Positions 15,939-25,295 of a stretch of DNA of 64,000 bases are shown here, in pieces. The first letter of the stretch is position 1, and the number at the start of each line of letters is the position of its first letter. The stretch comes from CBDCFV01 sp963664625 (lineage in GTDB: Bacteria > Chloroflexota > Dehalococcoidia > Lucifugimonadales > UBA3495). A program made the translations under genes and the position numbers. The notes beneath the pieces were generated by a model. That model did no database searches and was not told the origin of the DNA. It saw only the letters and a program-made list of their open reading frames with translations. Location of the stretch: contig OY761541.1 of the NCBI GenBank assembly GCA_963664625.1, positions 248,001 to 312,000 on the forward strand, written 5' to 3'.

Positions 15939-16286
15939 TCAGAACCAATCTAAGATCTTTTCTGCCGACACGGGTGTATAAATTGATATGTAGAGCTTCT
16001 CGGTTTGAGGATCGAACGAACATTCACGAAGTGAACAGGGACTTATAGTGGGCTCCCCCTCGATCTCGACCACAAATTCTTGAAGGAATTTGTGCCACGG
16101 CGAAAGCTTGCGAAACAATTCTCTCGCGCGGTCGTCTTTCTCCCCGAACGCAAACCGTACCACAGATTCCCCGTTGCGCCGCTCGGTGGTGGCCGTGGCG
16201 GTTATTCCGATGGGCTTGCTTATGGGCAGAACTTCGACTACTTCGCCCCGAACCAAACTGATTTGACGTATATCTTTCTTTTCCAT
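15939..16286 (-). CDS. Uncharacterised protein
   Basis: A 115-residue protein (MEKKDIRQISLVRGEVVEVL...) with GGAGG eight bases before ATG 16286. The N-terminal half is beta-rich, followed by a helix-rich segment (DDRARELFRKLSPW). I recognise no family. It follows a nuclease-like coiled-coil gene by 17 bases and probably shares its transcript. Base composition is lower in GC than the catabolic genes nearby, consistent with a transferred islet. Confidence 0.6.
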   Translation of the reverse strand: MEKKDIRQISLVRGEVVEVLPISKPIGITATATTERRNGESVVRFAFGEKDDRARELFRKLSPWHKFLQEFVVEIEGEPTISPCSLRECSFDPQTEKLYISIYTPVSAEKILDWF

Positions 16287-16303
16287 GGACTTGGACCTCC
16301 GGA

Positions 16304-16810
16304 TCACTCTGCCTTCAACGAACCCACGTCAATTTGATGCCAATGCACCAATTTCTGTTCGACTTGCTGGGTCACGTGGCGATCATTCTTGACGCTGGCC
16401 ACCACGGGTTTTGCCTCACGTCCGGTAAGTCGATGTATGAATTCGGCATTCCGCCGCACCCTTTTTGTGTCCCTTTGATCCGCTGTGTACGACACTTCGA
16501 TGACAACGTACACACTCTCTTCGCTGCCGCTGGCTTCAATCACCAAGTCCGCTTTCCGGAAACTGCGCAAATCCCGAGCCTCGACTCCCTTGTGGGAGAG
16601 TTCTTGTGCCCATCTTGCTAGTTCGTCTCTTTCAATTTCGCGCAAGTACTGCACACCGAGGTCAAAAGTAATCAATCTAGCGTCGCGTTCCACCTCGTAC
16701 TTGGCAATGTTGCCTTTGATGTCGCCCATATCAACATCCAATCTGGATACGATGCGCTCGATGCGAGCAAGGCGATCGTCGTTGAACTCCTGATCATTTG
16801 GCGTGCTCAT
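16304..16810 (-). CDS. Coiled-coil protein with PD-(D/E)XK-like domain
   Basis: A 168-residue protein. Residues 10-45 form a coiled coil (RIERIVSRLDVDMGDIKGN). The C-terminal part has an alternating alpha/beta pattern with FRKADLVIEA, VYVVIEVSYTA and a later KPVVASV strand; the D...E-x-V spacing resembles the DUF3782-like group of restriction-endonuclease folds often preceded by a coiled coil. I chose ATG 16810; a TTG six codons upstream is possible. Function unproven. It pairs with the next gene in the islet. Confidence 0.6.
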   Translation of the reverse strand: MSTPNDQEFNDDRLARIERIVSRLDVDMGDIKGNIAKYEVERDARLITFDLGVQYLREIERDELARWAQELSHKGVEARDLRSFRKADLVIEASGSEESVYVVIEVSYTADQRDTKRVRRNAEFIHRLTGREAKPVVASVKNDRHVTQQVEQKLVHWHQIDVGSLKAE

Positions 16811-17187
16811 TTTGGACCCCGGCACCAATTCAAGTGCGCACTGAAATCGGCTTCACGTTGGCCGAGTGTTAATCCCTATCATACCAAGTCATGGAAAGCT
16901 GGCTGATTCATCCGCAACCGTTCATACTTCGTGAGTTGCTCTAGCCCCCAACCGGCATCCGACTTCGAGAGAGGAGTACCTCAATTGGCGAGGTTCGGTC
17001 GGCGCATTGCTCTTCATGATAGGGAAGTGGATTCCTTCTGTGGGTTGTCTACGAAGCCGTTGCATTGGCAGAAGGAGCTTTGGTTTATGGTGAAAACCTG
17101 TCAACGGCACAGCGTTGCAACTGCTTGTGCTAGTTGGCAAAATCTGAGTGGGGAAAGTGGGTTGCAGTACCATTTCTCGGATATATT
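16811..17187. other. Intergenic stretch without a recognisable gene
   Basis: About 380 bases between the islet genes and tRNA-Met. Short open frames exist on both strands, but none has a ribosome site or familiar motif. The base composition is more AT-rich than the surroundings and may be the worn edge of an insertion next to the tRNA gene. Confidence 0.5.
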
Positions 17188-17262
17188 TGGTGGCAACGAC
17201 TGGATTCGAACCAGTGACCTAGCGCTTATGAAGCGCCCGCTCTGCCGCTGAGCTACGTTGCC
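17188..17262 (-). tRNA. tRNA-Met (anticodon CAT)
   Basis: Minus-strand cloverleaf: acceptor GGCAACG/CGTTGCC, D-arm GCTC...GAGC, anticodon stem closing loop TTCATAA, T-arm ACTGG TTCGAAT CCAGT, discriminator A and encoded CCA at 17190-17188. CAT could also be an Ile2 tRNA after lysidine modification; Met is assumed. The T-loop is normal. It borders the accessory islet. Confidence 0.93.
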
Positions 17263-17389
17263 ACCTGGGGGCCGCCCGGCCAGCCGCCATGACGCGCCCC
17301 GTCAGTTTCAATGGTAATCCGGCATGGTGGGGGTGTCAATCGGCACGCCGTTTTGCCCACAGGAAAAACTGGTATTATCATGGGCCTGT

Positions 17390-17773
17390 ATGCAGCACGA
17401 AGACCGGAAAGCCGATGACCTGCAAGCAGCGGGCGAGGCCGTCACCACGGCGGCAGCGGAAGAGTTGCGGGCCTTGCTATCGGAGATTGCCGGCAGGCTA
17501 CGGCCCTTCCCTCCGTTCCTGAACCTCAGCTCGGTGCAGGCTATTGAATTGGACCCGCCGCTGCGTCTCCCAGAGGACCGGGGATGCGTGGTGGTGCTTC
17601 CCACCGGCGAAATCTGCGAGTTCAACCTGACGGTGATGGCCGGAGCGCCGGGAGTAATGGACGTAGACCAGGTAGAGGAGTTCCAGGAACTGGACCTTCC
17701 GCCGGAAGAGTACATAATGTACGCTGCGGCGGCTATCCGGGAATTAACCCGGGAGTTGCGCCGCCGCGAGTAG
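17390..17773 (+). CDS. Conserved hypothetical protein
   Basis: A 127-residue acidic protein starting MQHEDRKADDLQAA; the upstream in-frame extension (from 17324) overlaps unlikely sequence. It has an N-terminal helix (residues 1-40), a beta segment (CVVVLPTGEICEFNLTV) and a helical tail ending RELTRELRRRE. No ribosome site is visible; a TATTAT box at 17372-17377 would put the transcript start close to the ATG, so leaderless translation is possible. Family not recognised. Confidence 0.6.
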   Translation: MQHEDRKADDLQAAGEAVTTAAAEELRALLSEIAGRLRPFPPFLNLSSVQAIELDPPLRLPEDRGCVVVLPTGEICEFNLTVMAGAPGVMDVDQVEEFQELDLPPEEYIMYAAAAIRELTRELRRRE

Positions 17774-17775
17774 GC

Positions 17776-19008
17776 TCAATGCGATAGCGCCAGTTGACGG
17801 CGGGCTACCGGCGTCAACGCCATGACTACCAGGACCAGCAACAGTCCCGTTCCAGAACTGAGGCCGAGAGCGAGACCAATGCCGATGAAAGCGGCCACCG
17901 CGCCGACTCCGGACCCGCCCACCAAGTGACCCAACCCGGCAGCCATGCCCTGGGCGCCCATTGCCCGCCCCCGCATTTCGGGCGGAGGCGCGAGCAATAA
18001 CATGGTGCTTTGCATGGTGCTGAACCCGGCCTGGCCCAGCCCGCCCAGGAACAACACCGTGAACGAGAGGGCGAACCAAGGAGAAACAGACACCAGGACA
18101 ACCGCCGCCGCTGCTACCAGCGAACCGGTCACGAAGATCACTCCGTGGCGGCGGATGGTCCTTACCATTGCCAAGCCCACCGCTCCGATCAACGTGCCGA
18201 TGCCCTCAGCCGCTCCAAGGACTCCTCCCAACACCGGGCCGACGGAGAGAATGTCGCTGGCGATGACGGGGATAAAGTATTGGATGGGGAACACCAAGCC
18301 ATTGACGGTGAGAGTGATGCAAAGCACTCCAAACATGATGGGGTTCTGCCAGCATTGCTTCACACCCTCGGCCAAGCTCTGCCATACGGGCGGTTGGGTC
18401 CCTGTGCCGATCTCCCGGACAGGCAACTTGAGAGCCAGGATCAGCGCCAGGTTGGTGACCGCAAAGGCCGCCAACGCGACGTAAGCGCCAACGAACCCGG
18501 AGCCAGCGATCAGCACCCCGCCAAGGAAGGGGCCGACTATTTTCCCGGCGTTATTATTGAGGGTTTCCAGCGACATAGCGTTGGCTATGCGTTGGTGGCC
18601 TACCAAGTCAAAAATCGCCACCCGCCTGCTGGGGTCGTCAAACACTTTTGCCGAACCTTGGGCCAATATCGCAGCGAACACGTACACCGGATGGACATGT
18701 CCGGTAACCAGAATGAGAAGGATGAAGATAGCGACCCCGGAGTAAGCGGCATGGGCGCACAAAAGGATCCGCCTCAGTTCCATACGGTCTGTGGTTATGC
18801 CGGCGAACAGAGCCAGAATAGGTCTGGGCAGATTCAGGAAGAGGGCTATGAGACCCACCTGTAACTCGGAGCCGGTCAGGTCCCATATGAGATAGCCCAG
18901 CACCAGCAGTTCCATGCGTCGGGTCAGTTCGTGAAGCGCACCGGCGACCCAAATCAGGACGAAGTTCCTGTTTTGGAGTAGGTCCAGCGCGGGAACTCTA
19001 GTCAACAT
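17776..19008 (-). CDS. MFS transporter (DHA3/EntS-like exporter)
   Basis: A 410-residue, 12-helix transporter. LLQNRNFVLIWVAGALHEL at the start and FAGITTDRMELRRIL in the loop between helices 2 and 3 identify the MFS_3/DHA3 branch, which includes macrolide and enterobactin exporters. GFSTMQSTMLLLAPPPEMRGRAMG in the second half is the matching C-domain loop. No ribosome site is obvious. Its stop almost touches the convergent hypothetical gene (2 bases). Cargo unknown. Confidence 0.88.
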   Translation of the reverse strand: MLTRVPALDLLQNRNFVLIWVAGALHELTRRMELLVLGYLIWDLTGSELQVGLIALFLNLPRPILALFAGITTDRMELRRILLCAHAAYSGVAIFILLILVTGHVHPVYVFAAILAQGSAKVFDDPSRRVAIFDLVGHQRIANAMSLETLNNNAGKIVGPFLGGVLIAGSGFVGAYVALAAFAVTNLALILALKLPVREIGTGTQPPVWQSLAEGVKQCWQNPIMFGVLCITLTVNGLVFPIQYFIPVIASDILSVGPVLGGVLGAAEGIGTLIGAVGLAMVRTIRRHGVIFVTGSLVAAAAVVLVSVSPWFALSFTVLFLGGLGQAGFSTMQSTMLLLAPPPEMRGRAMGAQGMAAGLGHLVGGSGVGAVAAFIGIGLALGLSSGTGLLLVLVVMALTPVARRQLALSH

Positions 19009-19249
19009 GCTGCATAGAGACGGGTGTCAGACTCCGGCATTTCGCTTGGGTCCAAACGGTAGCACCTACCTCCAAGTCAGTCAAAACGCAACGGTGTACA
19101 GGACTTCAGCGCGGCGTCGAGTCTCGGACAACTGAGCAAGCCAGCCCTGAAGCGAAAATCGCTTGGGACAGGGTGTACACTGTAGATGCTTGTTTGAGGT
19201 CTGTCCCATCAATATATGTCATACGTCTGCTGAAAACCTGGAGGTTGTC

Positions 19250-21049
19250 ATGGTGTCGTTTACCACCCGGCCGGTCGTCATGGGTACCCGCGGAGTAGTC
19301 ACGTCGGGGCACTACCTGGCCACAGCGGCCGGCTTTCGAATCATGGAGCAGGGGGGCAACGCCATCGACGCGGCGGCGGCAATGTGCTTCTGCCTGAACC
19401 TGCTCGAACCCCTCAGCAACGGCACGGGCGGGGAGGTGCCCACGCTCATATACTCGGCCAAGGAGAAGAAGACCTTCGCGGTCAGCGGCATGGGGACCTC
19501 GCCGGGGAGCTTCAGCATCGAGTGGTGCCGGGAGAACGGAATTGACCTGATACCCGGAGACGGCTACCTGCCGGCGTGCGTTCCGGCGGTGGTCGACACA
19601 TGGGCCGCCAGCGTGGCCCGCTTTGGCACCATGAGCTTTTCCCAGATCCTTCAACCGGCCATAGAGTTGGCCGAAAACGGCTACCCAGTCTACGAAAGGC
19701 TCCACTATGGGCTTACGTCTTACTATCGCCAGTTCACCGAAGTCTACCCCACCACTGGGGAGGTCTATTACCCCAAGGGCAGGCCACCGCAAATTGGCGA
19801 AGTGCTGCGCAACCCCGACTATGCGGAAACGCTCAGGGTGATGTGCCGTGCCGAGAAGGAACGCCAGGGCGAGGGCAGGGTCAAGGGTATAGAGGCGGCG
19901 CGGGACGCTTTCTATAAGGGGCCGGTCGCCGAGCGCATCGTGGACTTCATAACCAAGAATCCGGTGGAGGACGCCAGCGGCTCTGTTCATTTCGGGCTGC
20001 TGTCCTACGAAGACATGGCGGGTTGGAATGCCACGGTGGAGGAACCTGCTTCCCTGAACTACCGCGGGTTGGAGGTCCACAAATGCCCGACCTGGACCCA
20101 GGGGCCTGTGTTTCTGCAACAACTGGGCATACTGGAAGGGTACGACCTGGCCAGGAGACGCCATAACTCGGCCGACTACCTCCACATTGTGATAGAGGCG
20201 TCCAAGCTGGCCTTCGCCGACCGGGAGGCCTACTACGGCGATCCGGAGTTCGACAAGGTGCCGCTGGACGCGCTGCTGTCCAAGGAGTACGCGGCGGGCA
20301 GGCGGGGATTGATCGGCGACCGCGCTTCGGCAGAGTTACGGGCCGGAGACGTGGGCGGCGGAGTTCCCGAGTATGCCGGCAGGGGAGTAGCCGAGGACAA
20401 CCGCATGGCACTGGGAGTAGCGGCGCGGGACATACGGGACTTGGGACAGGACCACGCTCACGTGGGGGACACCACTCACTTGGACGCGGTGGACCGGGAG
20501 GGCAACATGGTCGCCGCCACACCCAGCGGCGGATGGCTCAGGACCTCTCCGGTAATCAAGGGCTTGGGATTCCCCTTGGGCACCAGGGGGCAGATGTTCT
20601 ACCTGAACCCTGACAGACCCAACGCTCTCGAGCCCAGCAAGCGGCCCAGGGCCACGCTGACGCCTTCCCTGGTGACCAGGGAAGGAGATCCCTACATGGT
20701 ATTCGGCACCCCTGGAGGCGACGCTCAGGACCAGTGGACGTTGCAATTCTTCCTGAACTACGTCGACTTTGGCATGAACCTGCAGGAAGCGTTGGACTCG
20801 CCCACCGTCCACTCAGTGCACTTCCCGTCATCCTTCTACCCCCGGCAAGCCTTCCCGGCCAGGGTATTCGCCGAGTCCCGCATCGCGCCGGAGGTGTTGA
20901 AAGACCTCCAAGAGAGGGGACACGAGGTGGTGGCCATTGACGGATGGGCCAACGGCAAGGTGATGGGGATCCGGTACGACAAGGAGAGAGGCGTTATTCA
21001 GGGCGCAGCCGCGCCCAAGGGCAACATCGGCTACGCCTTCGGGTGGTGA
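19250..21049 (+). CDS. Gamma-glutamyltransferase family protein
   Basis: A 599-residue Ntn-hydrolase. The autocleavage and nucleophile site is seen as HVGDTTHLDAVD (Thr about residue 408), followed by the conserved GNMVAATPSGG. The N-terminal half contains GTRGVVTSGHYLATAAGFRI and GGNAIDAAAAM. The late GTPGGDAQDQWTLQ block supports a processed two-subunit enzyme. There is no signal peptide, so it appears cytosolic, unlike many GGTs; cephalosporin-acylase-like or oligopeptide roles are possible. GGAGG precedes ATG 19250. It overlaps or adjoins the MNT-HEPN gene. Confidence 0.9.
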   Translation: MVSFTTRPVVMGTRGVVTSGHYLATAAGFRIMEQGGNAIDAAAAMCFCLNLLEPLSNGTGGEVPTLIYSAKEKKTFAVSGMGTSPGSFSIEWCRENGIDLIPGDGYLPACVPAVVDTWAASVARFGTMSFSQILQPAIELAENGYPVYERLHYGLTSYYRQFTEVYPTTGEVYYPKGRPPQIGEVLRNPDYAETLRVMCRAEKERQGEGRVKGIEAARDAFYKGPVAERIVDFITKNPVEDASGSVHFGLLSYEDMAGWNATVEEPASLNYRGLEVHKCPTWTQGPVFLQQLGILEGYDLARRRHNSADYLHIVIEASKLAFADREAYYGDPEFDKVPLDALLSKEYAAGRRGLIGDRASAELRAGDVGGGVPEYAGRGVAEDNRMALGVAARDIRDLGQDHAHVGDTTHLDAVDREGNMVAATPSGGWLRTSPVIKGLGFPLGTRGQMFYLNPDRPNALEPSKRPRATLTPSLVTREGDPYMVFGTPGGDAQDQWTLQFFLNYVDFGMNLQEALDSPTVHSVHFPSSFYPRQAFPARVFAESRIAPEVLKDLQERGHEVVAIDGWANGKVMGIRYDKERGVIQGAAAPKGNIGYAFGW

Positions 21050-21063
21050 ACGACAAGAATACC

Positions 21064-21945
21064 ATGACGACGGACAACCAAATTGCCGCCGTCTGTCAAC
21101 AGACAGACGGCGGCCCCGACCCGAAAGCACTGCACGTGGCCAAGACGCTCCGTGACGTTATCGACGCGGATTGCGTCATACTTTTCGGCTCCCGGTGCCG
21201 TTCCGATTGGCGGGAGAACTCCGATATAGACCTGATGATTATCAACCCGGAAATCCCGGAACGGGAAGGCAGAAAAAGCATCGAAAAAGTTGCGCATTCA
21301 TTGGCGTCCCGGCACTATCCCACCAGCATGGACATAGACGTCGTATATATGTCACGGGAGGACTACGAGCGCAAAAGCACCAGGACGATCAACAATGTGG
21401 CCCGGATCGCCAGACGGGAGGGCGCCATTATGCCCCGCAACCCTGGGGACTTCGCCAATTCCGGCGGGGAAGAATACAACACTGAATACGACGAAGAGTA
21501 CAAGGAACGCCAACTGCGTATCACCGACGCCAATATGTGCTATGAGGATATGCACGATATGTTGGACCTTGGCAAAGAAACCAAGAATACTGCTTACAAC
21601 GCCCAGCAAGCCTTGGAACACGCCATGAAAGCCCTTATATCAGCCCAAGGCGAGCAATACCGTCATGTCCATGACCTAGTCCAATTAGCTGAAGACATCA
21701 GTAAAAATGACCGTTCCGGCCAAGATTGGACCTTCAACAGCGACTTGGAAAACCTCAGCCTATACGCCGGCAACACCCGTTACGATCCGTTGCCCAACCC
21801 TATCACTAACTTCAATGAGATGGCTGATGCCGTCACCGAGGACTTGACTCGCCTATATCAGCAAATAAGCCAACTCACCGGCGAAGACCCTTGGTCAGTC
21901 CCGGTCGAGGGCAGCAACACAGCGGCGCGACCCAGGTACAGATAA
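21064..21945 (+). CDS. Fused MNT nucleotidyltransferase-HEPN protein
   Basis: A 293-residue two-domain protein. Residues 35-95 form a minimal nucleotidyltransferase: LFGSRCRSDWRENSDIDLMI (GS...SDxD) with a third acidic pair in MDIDVVY. Residues 155-270 form a HEPN helical bundle: YNAQQALEHAMKALISAQGE, then YRHVHDLVQL. In type VII toxin-antitoxin systems these are usually separate genes, where MNT AMPylates the HEPN RNase; here they are one chain. An in-frame GTG at 21046 overlaps the preceding stop as GTGA and could be the real start. Confidence 0.82.
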   Translation: MTTDNQIAAVCQQTDGGPDPKALHVAKTLRDVIDADCVILFGSRCRSDWRENSDIDLMIINPEIPEREGRKSIEKVAHSLASRHYPTSMDIDVVYMSREDYERKSTRTINNVARIARREGAIMPRNPGDFANSGGEEYNTEYDEEYKERQLRITDANMCYEDMHDMLDLGKETKNTAYNAQQALEHAMKALISAQGEQYRHVHDLVQLAEDISKNDRSGQDWTFNSDLENLSLYAGNTRYDPLPNPITNFNEMADAVTEDLTRLYQQISQLTGEDPWSVPVEGSNTAARPRYR

Positions 21946-21953
21946 GAAACTTC

Positions 21954-24434
21954 TTAAAGCGCCCTTACGGCCGCCTCCAACTGTTCGGTGGCTTCCCTGT
22001 AATCGGCGCGGCGTCCAAAATTGATCGGTTCGCCAAAGCGGATTTCGACTTCTCCCCTTGAGAGGAGGCCGCCGCGGTCGAAAGCGCCGCGCTTGTTCAA
22101 GACTACCCGTATGGGCACTACGGGGGTGCGGCCCTCCACCGCCACCAACCCTGTGCCGGGCTTGAACGACTCCATGACGCCATCGCGGTAGCTCTGGCCC
22201 TCCGGGTAAATCAGGATGGACCAGCCCCCATCCAGAAGCTGGCCAAGGTTCTCCAAGCTGGGACGTATGGCGCCCTCCCTGGAGAATGGGAAGGCGTTGC
22301 CCAGCAGCGGGGCGCCGATGCGCCACAACGGATTGGGAAGCATCCAGTCCGCCGCGGCCGCCGGACTGAGACGCCTGCGCCAGCGGGTCGGCATGGCCAT
22401 TATTATCAGCGGGTTGTCCATCTTGACGTTGTGGTTGGAAGCAAACAGCACCGGCCCTTCAAGCCCTTGGAACTGCTCCCGGCCGGTTATTTTGACCCTG
22501 TATAGTATGTGCATCAGCGGGAAGATGAACGCGCTTTGCAGGAAGGCCCGCAGCGTAGAGCACCACCATGTCCGGCTCCAAGAGGGAAAGGGCAAGCTCG
22601 GCGCGGCCCCACCGGCATCCACCAAGCGCTGCAACTCTGCAATGGTAGTGGCCGGGCCCAGTTGCTCCTCGTCAACATGGGCGCCCAATTCCTCCTCGAT
22701 TGCCGACAGAAGCTCCACCCTGCCCAACGAGTCCACGTTGAGGTCCAGGCCAAGGCTTTTCTCAGGAGTCAACTCTTCCAAGGGGATATTGAAGGTGGAA
22801 GCAATGAGCCTTTGCAAGGAAGTCCCGGCCGCCGGCGTGCTTTGAGCTTCCGGTTGGCTGTCCCGTTGCAACTCCTGGTGGGTCAGGTATTCCAGCACCA
22901 AGGGTTTCCTGATTTTGAGGGTGTGGGTACGGGGGAAGTCTTCATCCGGCCACAAGGTAAATCCCTGTACCTGCTGATGACTCGCCAGCATCCCGTTCGC
23001 CGTCCGCACCACGCTTCCTGGGTCGGCGTCGGTTTCATCCTCCATCAGCAGCGCCGCGTGAACGGCCACATCCCCCGATTCGGTCGGCAGACCCAGCACG
23101 ACACTGTCCTTTACCCCCGGTTGGTTGTTGATAATAGTCTCGATATCCTCGGGGTAGACGTTCTGCCCGTTAGCGAGGACGATCAGGTCTTTTTTCCTGC
23201 CCTTGAGGTACAGGTATCCGTCTTCGTCCAGAATCCCCAAGTCCCCCGTTCTGTACCAGTCGCCTTCAAAGGCGGCCTCGGTGGCTTCCTTGTTCTGCCA
23301 GTACCCCGGCGTTACGTTGGGGCCGCGGGTAAGCACCTCGCCGTCCTCGGCTATACGGACTTCCTGTCCCGGCGGAGTCCTGCCCACCGACCCGTCCCGG
23401 TTGTTGCGGAAGGTGTTGGTGGTGATTAGGGGCGCCGTCTCGGTGGTGCCGTAGGCCTGCAAAACGGGTATCCCCAGGTTGTTCCACTTCCGGCCCAGCT
23501 CCGGGTCCAAAGCAGCGCCGCCGGAGAACATGAAGGACATACGACCGCCCAGCCTGCTGTGTACCTTCTTGAAGAGCCGGCGACGCACCGGGTTGGGCAT
23601 GACGGACGCCAAGCTCATCAACGTCCCCCACAACTTTTCCTTTCCCTGTGCCCGGACTTCCCTCTCGATGCCATTCATAAACAGTTGCAGGACCTGGGGG
23701 ACCAGGATCATTGCGGTGATGCGGTTGGTCTGAAGGGCCTTGAAAATGATGCTTGGCTGCCGGCTGGTGGCGTAGACGAGATTCGCCCCGTAGTACAGCG
23801 GCACCAGCAGTCCGCCGGTCTGTTCCAGCATGTGACTCAAGGGCATGAGGGAAAGCATCCGGCTGTCCGGCTTCAACTGCACCATCGCCGCCGCCGCAAG
23901 GGTGTTGGACACCAGGTTGCGGTGGGTCAGGATGACACCCTTGGGTTCCCCAGTGGTGCCGGAGGTGAACATAAGCTCCACAATGTCGTCCGGGGCCGCC
24001 TCCGGTTCCTCCTGCCGGGGGGCGGTCTCCTCCATGAGTTCTTCCAGTTCCTCGAAGAGCAGCGTATCCAGGTCTTTTCGGGGCAACTGGGCTTGGGTAG
24101 AGCGGGACACGATGGCCAGCTTGGGACTGGTCCGGTCCATGACGCGGGTGATGAAGTCCGGGGCGCTTCGCACGTCCAACGGCACTACAACCACACCGGC
24201 GCGGACGCACCCCAGGAATGCCACCACCCATTCCGGGCAGTTGGGACCCCAGATGATTGCTTGGTCGCCCTTAACAAGGCCTTTTTTCTCGATAATCGCG
24301 CTTGCCCGGGCGGACAGGTCCCACAATCGGCTGTAGTTCCACTTGCGTTGTCTAACGCCCATGGAGATGCTCAGGGCAGTGGCCGGCCCGTACTTTTCCG
24401 AGATGTGCTTGAGGAAATCAATCAGAGTTTCCAT
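21954..24434 (-). CDS. Acyl-CoA/ACP synthetase-ACP-acyltransferase fusion
   Basis: An 826-residue three-part enzyme. Residues 1-515 are an adenylate-forming ligase: FTSGTTGEPKGVILTH, YGTTETAPL, YRTGDLG and KGRKKDLIVLANGQNVYP. Residues 540-605 form a carrier domain with the phosphopantetheine serine in NVDSLGRVEL. Residues 625-826 are a PlsC-type 1-acyl-glycerol-phosphate acyltransferase, with SNHNVKMDNPL (HxxxxD) and YPEGQSYRDG. The chain would activate a fatty acid, hold it on its own ACP and pass it to a lipid acceptor, similar in logic to Aas. The start ATG at 24434 is well placed. Confidence 0.9.
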   Translation of the reverse strand: METLIDFLKHISEKYGPATALSISMGVRQRKWNYSRLWDLSARASAIIEKKGLVKGDQAIIWGPNCPEWVVAFLGCVRAGVVVVPLDVRSAPDFITRVMDRTSPKLAIVSRSTQAQLPRKDLDTLLFEELEELMEETAPRQEEPEAAPDDIVELMFTSGTTGEPKGVILTHRNLVSNTLAAAAMVQLKPDSRMLSLMPLSHMLEQTGGLLVPLYYGANLVYATSRQPSIIFKALQTNRITAMILVPQVLQLFMNGIEREVRAQGKEKLWGTLMSLASVMPNPVRRRLFKKVHSRLGGRMSFMFSGGAALDPELGRKWNNLGIPVLQAYGTTETAPLITTNTFRNNRDGSVGRTPPGQEVRIAEDGEVLTRGPNVTPGYWQNKEATEAAFEGDWYRTGDLGILDEDGYLYLKGRKKDLIVLANGQNVYPEDIETIINNQPGVKDSVVLGLPTESGDVAVHAALLMEDETDADPGSVVRTANGMLASHQQVQGFTLWPDEDFPRTHTLKIRKPLVLEYLTHQELQRDSQPEAQSTPAAGTSLQRLIASTFNIPLEELTPEKSLGLDLNVDSLGRVELLSAIEEELGAHVDEEQLGPATTIAELQRLVDAGGAAPSLPFPSWSRTWWCSTLRAFLQSAFIFPLMHILYRVKITGREQFQGLEGPVLFASNHNVKMDNPLIIMAMPTRWRRRLSPAAAADWMLPNPLWRIGAPLLGNAFPFSREGAIRPSLENLGQLLDGGWSILIYPEGQSYRDGVMESFKPGTGLVAVEGRTPVVPIRVVLNKRGAFDRGGLLSRGEVEIRFGEPINFGRRADYREATEQLEAAVRAL

Positions 24435-24516
24435 CTTGATTGCAACTCCCCCCTCAATCCGATTCTAAATGGGATCCAGAATTCCAGCTCATCGCGTGTC
24501 TATCGGCGACGGTACT

Positions 24517-25221
24517 TCAGTCCAGGGACTCCGCAAAGCGGCGCAGGCTCAAGCCGGCGTCCTTCGTCAACGGCGGAAAATGGCTGAAGCAAAGCACCTC
24601 GACATCCAAGGATGCAAGACGCCTGATGGAAGCCTTGGCTTGCTCCATGTCGCTGGTGAACAAGCGGGAAGGCAACCCTAGCTTGCCGCCGCGGCATTCC
24701 AACGCGTCGCCCACAATCAACGCTCCCTGCTGCCTGAAATACAGGCTGATGCTGCCCGGAGTGTGACCGGGGGTATGGACTACTTCCATGCCTCCCAGAA
24801 CGTCCAGCCGGTCTCCGTCCGTCAACGCCAGGTCCACCGTAAAATGTCGAGGTTCCGACAGCCGGAAGAACGGGGCCGTCAGCGCCGCCAGATGCCGGTC
24901 CCGAAAAGGGCTGGGCAACGGGTCGGCCGCTTCCAGGAAGGGTATTTCGCTGTTGTGCACTGCAACGCAGGCGCGGCCATGTTCCTTCAGGTCGGCGACG
25001 CCGCCAATGTGGTCGGCGTGATAATGAGTGGGGACAATGTAGGAAATCTCCACCCCGGAGCGCCCCCGCCGGTTCAAATACCGCAGAATGCGCCGGCTGC
25101 CGTTCCTGAAGCCGGTGTCGATGACCGTGATCCGGTCTTCCATCGCCAGGAAGACGCTGGCGCCGGTCACCGGCAACTGGTACAAGTCCGGTGCTACCTG
25201 CAACGGGTTTCCCGCTAACAC
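24517..25221 (-). CDS. Metallo-beta-lactamase-fold hydrolase
   Basis: A 234-residue MBL protein: THYHADHIGG (HxHxDH zinc ligands), HTPGHTPGSISLY, IVGDAL and a late SHFPPL histidine. GTG start. Resembles glyoxalase II or quorum-lactonase-like hydrolases; the substrate is unknown. It follows the synthetase fusion upstream on the same strand, with 80 bases between them. Confidence 0.88.
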   Translation of the reverse strand: MLAGNPLQVAPDLYQLPVTGASVFLAMEDRITVIDTGFRNGSRRILRYLNRRGRSGVEISYIVPTHYHADHIGGVADLKEHGRACVAVHNSEIPFLEAADPLPSPFRDRHLAALTAPFFRLSEPRHFTVDLALTDGDRLDVLGGMEVVHTPGHTPGSISLYFRQQGALIVGDALECRGGKLGLPSRLFTSDMEQAKASIRRLASLDVEVLCFSHFPPLTKDAGLSLRRFAESLD

Positions 25222-25295
25222 TGACGTTAGTCCCGCGTTAATGTGTTTTCGGAAGAGCTACACTCTACGCTACAACCCTTGTCAATCATCATAAT

